The notes beneath the pieces are model-generated. The model was not told the DNA's origin. It saw only the letters and a program-made list of their open reading frames with translations, and made no database searches. The translations under genes and the position numbers were made by a program. A stretch of 64,000 nt of DNA from Clostridiales bacterium (GTDB lineage: Bacteria > Bacillota > Clostridia > Lachnospirales > Lachnospiraceae): positions 43,558 to 107,557 of the forward strand of contig JALEHN010000005.1 in the NCBI GenBank assembly GCA_022770525.1, given 5' to 3'. Positions 58,773-64,000 of this stretch are shown piece by piece (positions within the stretch are counted from its first letter, which is position 1; each line of letters begins with the position of its first letter).

Positions 58773-59780
58773 ATGGCAGATATTAGTGTTATTGGTGCAG
58801 GAAGCTGGGGAACGGCAATATCAAAAGTGTTGTCAGATAACGGAAATCATGTGACGATCTGGTCTGCGGTGGCATCTGAAGTCGATATGATTAATAAAAT
58901 GCATGAACATCAGACGAAGCTTCCGGGTGTTGTTTTAGATGATTCTGTTATTGCCGTAACGGATATGCAGAAAGCCTGTGAAGAAAAAGATCTTCTTGTT
59001 TTTGTTGTCCCTTCAATTTATGTTCGCGAAACTGCAAAAAAGGCAGCGCCTTACATAAAAAAAGGACAGAAAATCGTTAATCTTGCAAAGGGAATTGAAT
59101 CTGAAACTTTATATACTTTATGTGAGGTAATCAGTGAGGAGATTCCTGAGGCAGATGTTTGCGTATTATCAGGACCGTCACATGCGGAAGAAGTCGGAAA
59201 AAGAATACCTACGACTCTTGTTGCAGGTGCGTCGACGAGTCAGACGGCAAAATATATTCAGAATATTTTTATGAATGATGTACTGCGGGTATATACCAGC
59301 CCGGATATTATTGGTATCGAGCTTGGCGGGGCTTTGAAAAATATTATCGCTCTTGCAGCAGGAACAATTGATGGCCTGGGCTACGGTGATAATACAAAGG
59401 CAGCACTTATGACCCGGGGAATTACGGAAATGACAAGACTCGGTGTTGCCTGCGGCGGAAATGCAGAAACATTTTCCGGATTATCGGGTATTGGGGATTT
59501 AATTGTTACTTGTACAAGTAAGCATAGCCGAAATCGCAATGCAGGCTATTTAATCGGTAAAGGTTATTCAATGGAAGAAGCAATGAAAGCCGTAAAAATG
59601 GTCGTCGAAGGTGTATATTCGGCAAAAGCGGCACTGGCGCTTGCCAATAAGCATAATGTCTCAATGCCTATTGTTTCCGAAGTTAATGCGGTATTGTTTA
59701 ATCATAAATCTCCAAAAGATGCTGTCGCTGACTTGTTCAGCAGAGAAAAAAAAACAGAGCATCAGGATTTGTCATGGTGA
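58773..59780 (+). CDS. gpsA: Glycerol-3-phosphate dehydrogenase [NAD(P)+]
   Basis: 335 residues. Rossmann motif IGAGSWGTAISKVL, LSGPSHAEEV, ELGGALKNIIALAAG and the catalytic Lys there. Reduces dihydroxyacetone phosphate for lipid synthesis. CGGAGG precedes the ATG. Confidence 0.97.
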   Translation: MADISVIGAGSWGTAISKVLSDNGNHVTIWSAVASEVDMINKMHEHQTKLPGVVLDDSVIAVTDMQKACEEKDLLVFVVPSIYVRETAKKAAPYIKKGQKIVNLAKGIESETLYTLCEVISEEIPEADVCVLSGPSHAEEVGKRIPTTLVAGASTSQTAKYIQNIFMNDVLRVYTSPDIIGIELGGALKNIIALAAGTIDGLGYGDNTKAALMTRGITEMTRLGVACGGNAETFSGLSGIGDLIVTCTSKHSRNRNAGYLIGKGYSMEEAMKAVKMVVEGVYSAKAALALANKHNVSMPIVSEVNAVLFNHKSPKDAVADLFSREKKTEHQDLSW

Positions 59781-59860
59781 AATTCAAAGATAATCTTGAT
59801 TAACTGTTGCGCTTTAATGATTTTAAGGATACCGTTGTTTTTGAAAAGCTTAAATAAAAG

Positions 59861-59888
59861 GTATAAATTGAAACTCTTTCCAATATAT
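59861..59888 (+). promoter_or_regulatory. Possible sigma-E-type promoter of spoIVA
   Basis: GTATAA, 14 bases, CAATATAT resembles the sigma-E pattern (ATA, then CATACANT). spoIVA is a sigma-E gene in known spore formers. Weak match in AT-rich DNA. Confidence 0.35.
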
Positions 59889-59916
59889 TATTTTTAGAAA
59901 ATATATGGAAGGAGTT
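59872..59916 (+). promoter_or_regulatory. Inverted repeat burying the spoIVA ribosome site
   Basis: Arms AACTCTTTCCAATATATT and AATATATGGAAGGAGTT pair nearly completely; the right arm contains GGAAGGAG. It only forms in RNA if transcription starts upstream of 59872. Confidence 0.55.
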
Positions 59917-59920
59917 TTTT

Positions 59921-61405
59921 ATGCTTCAACAGGAAGAATTTAATCTTTATAAAGATATTCAGACGAGAACAAACGGTGAGTTGTTTTTAGGAGTTGTAGG
60001 TCCTGTCAGGACAGGAAAATCAACGTTTATAAGACGGTTTATGAATCAGGTGGTCATACCGAATATGGAAAGCAGTCAGCAAAAACTTGCGACTGATGAA
60101 CTGCCGGTCAGTGGTAAAGGAACACTGATTACAACAGTCGAACCTAAATTTGTCCCAAAAGAAGCGGTAGAAATGGCAGTTGGCGAAAATATAAATATTA
60201 AAATCAGATTAATTGACTGTGTCGGCTTTATTGTAGACGGCGCTACTGGCGTTTTTGATCAGGAAAAGGAACGTCTGGTTAAAACACCATGGTTCAATGA
60301 TGAAATTCCTTTCTCGCAGGCAGCACATATTGGTACTCAAAAAGTGATCAATGATCACGCGACTATTGGCATTGTTGTTACCAGTGATGCAAGTTTCGGA
60401 GAAATAAAGCGTGAACAGTTTGAAGATGCAGAAGAACAAACTGTTCAGGAATTAAAAAAAATAGGCAAACCTTTTATAGTAATATTAAACTCTTCAAAAC
60501 CCTATTCCGAAAATACTCAAGAACTATCTGAACAACTTAGCCTAAAATACGGCGTCGCCTGTGTTGCATTGAATTGTGATCAGATCAGACAGGCTGATAT
60601 TCACAAAATAATGGAAGCTATATTATATGAATTTCCTGTAACCGCGGTAAATTTTTACATGCCAAAATGGATAGACATCCTGCCTTATGAACATGAACTT
60701 CGCAAAAGCATCATAGAAACAATACAAACATACATGGAAAAAATAACAACCATCAAAGACATTGAAAAAAACAAACATATAATAAATAATCCCAACATCG
60801 AAAAATACTACATCGACGAAATAAACACCGCAAACGGTACGGTAAACATCAGCCTTAGCTTTAATAAAGCGTATTATTACGATATTCTTTCACGTTTATT
60901 AAGTAAAAAAGTACGAGGTGAATTCGAATTTTTACAGGAATTGTCAAAAATTGTCAACGAAAGGGAGAAGTATTGTTTGTTTTCAAGTGCAATAGATGAA
61001 GTCAAACAAAAGGGATATGGATCTGTTATGCCTTTAAAAGAGGAAATAAATATTGCTGACCCCATAATTATAAAACATGGCAATAAATATGGGGTTAATA
61101 TTAAAGCCATTGCACCTTCCATACATATGATCAGTGCTGAAATTGAAACCGAAATTGCACCACTCGTAGGTACACAGCAGCAGGCACAGGATTTAGTTGA
61201 CTACATTAAATCAGCTAAATCTTCAGAGGGAAACCAAAGTATATGGGATACGCTGATTTTTGGAAAAACTATGGGAGAGTTGGTTGATGAAGGATTAAAA
61301 ACAAAAATAGGCAAATTAACTGAAAATTGTCAGGAAAAATTACAAGAAACTTTACAAAAAATAATAAATGAAAGCAATGGAAATATAATCTTTATTATTA
61401 TATAA
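59921..61405 (+). CDS. spoIVA: Stage IV sporulation protein A
   Basis: 494 residues, full length. N-terminal ATPase domain with Walker A GPVRTGKSTF (27-36), TTVEPKFVPKEAVEM and DCVGFIVDGA. It polymerises on the forespore surface as the base of the spore coat. The C-terminal tail (NGNIIFIII) is close to the family's hydrophobic ending. Composition becomes more AT-rich and codon use shifts after about 60480. Confidence 0.97.
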   Translation: MLQQEEFNLYKDIQTRTNGELFLGVVGPVRTGKSTFIRRFMNQVVIPNMESSQQKLATDELPVSGKGTLITTVEPKFVPKEAVEMAVGENINIKIRLIDCVGFIVDGATGVFDQEKERLVKTPWFNDEIPFSQAAHIGTQKVINDHATIGIVVTSDASFGEIKREQFEDAEEQTVQELKKIGKPFIVILNSSKPYSENTQELSEQLSLKYGVACVALNCDQIRQADIHKIMEAILYEFPVTAVNFYMPKWIDILPYEHELRKSIIETIQTYMEKITTIKDIEKNKHIINNPNIEKYYIDEINTANGTVNISLSFNKAYYYDILSRLLSKKVRGEFEFLQELSKIVNEREKYCLFSSAIDEVKQKGYGSVMPLKEEINIADPIIIKHGNKYGVNIKAIAPSIHMISAEIETEIAPLVGTQQQAQDLVDYIKSAKSSEGNQSIWDTLIFGKTMGELVDEGLKTKIGKLTENCQEKLQETLQKIINESNGNIIFIII

Positions 61406-62121
61406 AAAGAATTAAACCGACGTTTAAACATTATAGTTGTCTTAACCTAGAAATTGACGCTTTTAATGAATAGATGTCGGTTTTATACTTGTTATTTTGC
61501 GTTTTAGTTTTAATAACAAACGATGTATGCACTTTTTTTGTCGAATTGTTTTTCGTTTTAGGGCTTGATTGTTATATCCATTTTGTATATTATTAACTCA
61601 AACTTCCCGTACCAATTAGTGTGATGAACCTGGAAAAATTTATACTTTAACATATAAAAAAAGCATAAACCGCTTGCTTATAGAATAATTGAGTTGTCGA
61701 AAAACAATTACACAGTGATGAGCATTGATACCCATACTGCTATTGTGTTCACAAGGTATATGATGCTTTCTGTCACCCGGAGACGGAACACGGATGGCAA
61801 AACACTATGTGAACGTTTTTCTGCCTGAAGGACGAACTGGTTGACATTACATTTGGTCAGCCCATGAGGATTATTATAGATGCTCTAATGAATTCTGTTA
61901 AGGAATTCTTCCATATCACAGAACAGGAACTGGAGGCATTACTGCCAGTTTTATTCAGAGACTTCTTAAATATATGCAGGATGCTCTGGAATACGGTCAA
62001 AGTGCAGCCTGAAAGCAATTTAGTGAGCTAAAAGTATTGATTTTTCAAGGAACGATTCCCATTTTTTATGTGGGAAGTTTGAGTTTTTAATTATAGTTAG
62101 TATTTTATTATTGGAGGGTAT
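61406..62121. other. 716-base gap with decayed coding remnants
   Basis: No intact gene. Short broken frames are visible, for example a readable stretch at about 61840-62025 containing LVDITFGQPMRIIIDALMNS and FHITEQELEALLPVLFRDF, interrupted upstream by stops (ending VFLPEGRTG). It looks like the remains of a transposase or similar gene I cannot name. The left part is AT-rich filler. Confidence 0.45.
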
Positions 62122-62865
62122 ATGTTTAAGACAAGAAGAGTAAGCCGCACAGATATTTATCATGTTATGATTCGGGGAATCAATCATGAAAAAGTTTTTG
62201 GAAATGATTTTTATAAGCATGTGATAAAAGGTATATTATACAAAAAACTAGAGGATAAGAATGTGACCATAATGGCGTACTGCATAATGGATACACATTT
62301 ACATTTGCTGATAAAGGCATCAATTGAAGAAATGTCTTTATATATGAGCCGCGTTGAAAATGCATATGCCAGGTTTTATAATAAATCTTTAGGTAGAAAT
62401 GGACATGTATTTCAAAACCGATATAAAAGTGAATGCGTTGAAGATGAACGGTACTTTTATTGTTGTTTAAAATATATTTATAAAAATCCGATGAAAGCCG
62501 GGATTTGCAAAAATATTGATGAATATGAATTTAGTAGTTTATATGAAATTAATAGGAAGAAATTGTTTTTATTAAATGAACAGATTATCAAATATGTATC
62601 GCTGAACGAAATTGATCATGTTGATGATACTTCATATTTATTTTCAGATGTTCCGGAGGAAATTGCTATGCAAAAAATAGCTATACTTAAAAGAATTTTA
62701 TATAAATATATGGAGATATACGATTTACACAGTATATTTCAAATTTATGAGAAATATACTGTGCTTGACCAGATTTGTTGTGAATATAAAGAACTTACAA
62801 AAGAGGGAATGAATCGCGTACGGTGTATGGTTCTTCAATATATTCTGAATGAACAATGTGCATGA
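62122..62865 (+). CDS. REP-associated tyrosine transposase (RAYT, TnpA_REP, Y1/HUH family)
   Basis: 247 residues. HUH motif H59-x-H61 in MDTHLHLLIK, candidate catalytic Tyr in the YARFYN helix (82-86), and the RAYT signature GHVFQNRYKSECVEDERYFYCCLKYIYKNPMKAG. These enzymes are single-copy relatives of IS200/IS605 TnpA that act on REP hairpins. No matching terminal hairpins immediately flank the gene. GGAGG precedes the ATG. AT-rich codon use suggests acquisition. Confidence 0.92.
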   Translation: MFKTRRVSRTDIYHVMIRGINHEKVFGNDFYKHVIKGILYKKLEDKNVTIMAYCIMDTHLHLLIKASIEEMSLYMSRVENAYARFYNKSLGRNGHVFQNRYKSECVEDERYFYCCLKYIYKNPMKAGICKNIDEYEFSSLYEINRKKLFLLNEQIIKYVSLNEIDHVDDTSYLFSDVPEEIAMQKIAILKRILYKYMEIYDLHSIFQIYEKYTVLDQICCEYKELTKEGMNRVRCMVLQYILNEQCA

Positions 62866-62866
62866 T

Positions 62867-63763
62867 TTATAGATGAATTTGCATCATTTCTAAAAAAAGT
62901 TTTAAGGCTACAGGGGTATAGTTTTGATTACGAATAGCAAAACCAACTTTCCTTTTGGAAATAGGATGATCAAGTCTTAATTCAATTAAGTTTCCATTAT
63001 CAAGGTCTTCTTTGACAAATTCTTTAATTACACATCCTACACCCATGCCTATTTTAGAAAATTCAATAATAAGATCCATGGAAGAAATTTCTAATAAATT
63101 TGAAATTGTTATCTTATTACTAGACAGAAAATTGTCAATGTATTGCCGTGTAATATTGCTCTTATCCAACAACATGACTGTTGCAGAGTCAAGAATTTCA
63201 TGGCTTTTTGTCGTGGATGTCAGATTTAAATTTTTTAGATAAGTAGTTGTGCAAACAAATGTATCTTCAATTTCTTTAAGGTCAAAAAAGGTTATATTCT
63301 CCAAAATATCAGGTTTTCCTATTAATCCAATGTCTATTTTCCCTTGTTCTAACAATTGCAATGTATGATTTGTTGATTGGCAATGTATTGATATCTTCAC
63401 ATTGGGATTTTGAACAATATAAGTCTTTAAATAAGGTAAGAGCATATATTTGCATAAAGTTGTACTGACACCTATTCGGATTTGTCCGACCCCTAGAGAT
63501 TGTTTACGCTGTAATTCATTTATTCCGGCATCAAAACAGTCAAATGCTGTTTTAACATAATTAAATAAAACTTCACCTTCTTCGGTTAAACGAACACCTC
63601 TTGACGTCCTGATAAACAATTGAACATTTAACTCATCTTCCAATCGATGAATATACTTACTCACGACAGGTTGACTTGTGAAAAGTAACTTTGCTGCTTC
63701 AGAAATATTGCAACATGTTGCAGCGGCATAAAAATATTTGTAAAGATCCAATGAAATAACCAT
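62867..63763 (-). CDS. LysR-family transcriptional regulator
   Basis: 298 residues. N-terminal winged HTH (YFYAAATCCNISEAAKLLFTSQPVVSKYIHRLEDELNVQLF) and a C-terminal ligand-binding domain (QIRIGVSTTLCKYMLLPYL). It is divergent from a gene just beyond the window, which it probably controls. AGGAGG precedes the ATG. Ligand unknown; the domain resembles CysL/CbbR-type regulators only in general. Confidence 0.93.
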   Translation of the reverse strand: MVISLDLYKYFYAAATCCNISEAAKLLFTSQPVVSKYIHRLEDELNVQLFIRTSRGVRLTEEGEVLFNYVKTAFDCFDAGINELQRKQSLGVGQIRIGVSTTLCKYMLLPYLKTYIVQNPNVKISIHCQSTNHTLQLLEQGKIDIGLIGKPDILENITFFDLKEIEDTFVCTTTYLKNLNLTSTTKSHEILDSATVMLLDKSNITRQYIDNFLSSNKITISNLLEISSMDLIIEFSKIGMGVGCVIKEFVKEDLDNGNLIELRLDHPISKRKVGFAIRNQNYTPVALKLFLEMMQIHL

Positions 63764-63797
63764 AATAACCCTCCTAAAACGACAAAATTTGCGTCGA

Positions 63798-63827
63798 TAA
63801 CGTTAATGAATATGATTAATAACGTTA
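63798..63827. promoter_or_regulatory. Two TAACGTTA palindromes in the LysR divergent promoter region
   Basis: TAACGTTA at 63798-63805 and 63820-63827, 22 bp apart (two helical turns), upstream of the LysR start. Likely regulator binding sites. Confidence 0.5.
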
Positions 63828-63988
63828 AAAATATATTTAAAACGTGAATAATTCTGGGGATAACTGTCTTACTACTAAGCGATATTCTGAAATAGAATGA
63901 TAAATATTCATATTATATATTTCTATTATATCTGTATTTGTGCTAATATATCAATAGTTTTACTCATTTTATTTTTGGATTTTTTGAT

Positions 63989-64000
63989 AAGGAGGATTTG
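63989..64000 (+). other. Ribosome binding site of a gene beyond the window
   Basis: AAGGAGG at 63990-63995 just before the edge. A rightward gene starts at or just after the last bases, divergent from lysR. Confidence 0.55.

Noticed and set aside
61406..62121. Complete insertion sequence
   Set aside because: No intact transposase or matching terminal repeats were seen; only fragments.

Overview
This 64 kb window comes from a chromosome of a low-to-mid GC, spore-forming anaerobic Firmicute, most likely a member of the Lachnospiraceae (Clostridia). The evidence is sporulation genes (sigH, spoIVA, ylbJ), a Cys T-box leader, CIRCE-controlled groESL, clostridial gene order around rpmF-plsX-acpP-rnc-smc-ftsY-ylxM-ffh-rpsP-khpA-rimM-trmD-rplS-rbgA-lepB-rnhB, and a GlnRS variant of a type I associate with this family. 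No rRNA, phage, plasmid or CRISPR locus is visible. One tRNA (Thr-GGT) is present.

Layout. 1-2 kb: the 3' part of an ADP-ribosylglycohydrolase-family gene. 2.1-2.5 kb (minus): a small secreted-looking protein built of 13-residue Cys/Asp/Arg repeats. 2.6-7.3 kb: a three-gene operon (HAD phosphatase fused to BspA-like repeats, a VWA protein with a degenerate metallopeptidase site, and a MoxR-type ATPase). 7.3-14.3 kb: ispF, T-box, cysE-cysS-mrnC-rlmB-sigH, a DUF368 transporter, a CmpB-like membrane protein, and a DUF1330-like gene. 14.4-17.6 kb: tRNA-Thr, DedA, a second CmpB-like protein, glnS. 17.9-23.5 kb: groES-groEL, a DUF6106-like membrane protein, guaB, a membrane-anchored amidase. 23.6-30.5 kb: a corrinoid methyl-transfer operon. 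30.5-37 kb: trkA-trkH, ylbJ and tmcAL (minus), ackA. 37.2-59.8 kb: the large housekeeping block. 59.9-61.4 kb: spoIVA. 61.4-64 kb: an AT-rich accessory edge with decayed coding remnants, a REP-associated (RAYT) transposase and a divergent LysR regulator.

The most distinctive part is the corrinoid operon: three UroD/MtaA-family methyltransferases, two corrinoid-binding proteins and a RACo-type reductive activator. It sits behind a strong promoter and a leader of about 170 nt with mutually exclusive hairpins. Its first gene carries an apparent one-base frameshift in a C tract close to the start. Its third methyltransferase is fused to a GNAT acetyltransferase domain. No MtaB-type substrate methyltransferase is present, so the substrate cannot be read from the sequence.

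Other unusual points are a TrmD with an extra C-terminal class-I methyltransferase-like domain, a GlnRS whose KMSKS-like loop is rewritten, several structured repeat families (138-bp palindromic elements just upstream of ftsY and rbgA, 60-bp tandem units after groEL) in the same window as a RAYT gene, a recurring ACATRCGGTTATTT motif in front of three to four genes, and hairpins that bury the ribosome binding sites of ylxM, ylbJ and spoIVA.
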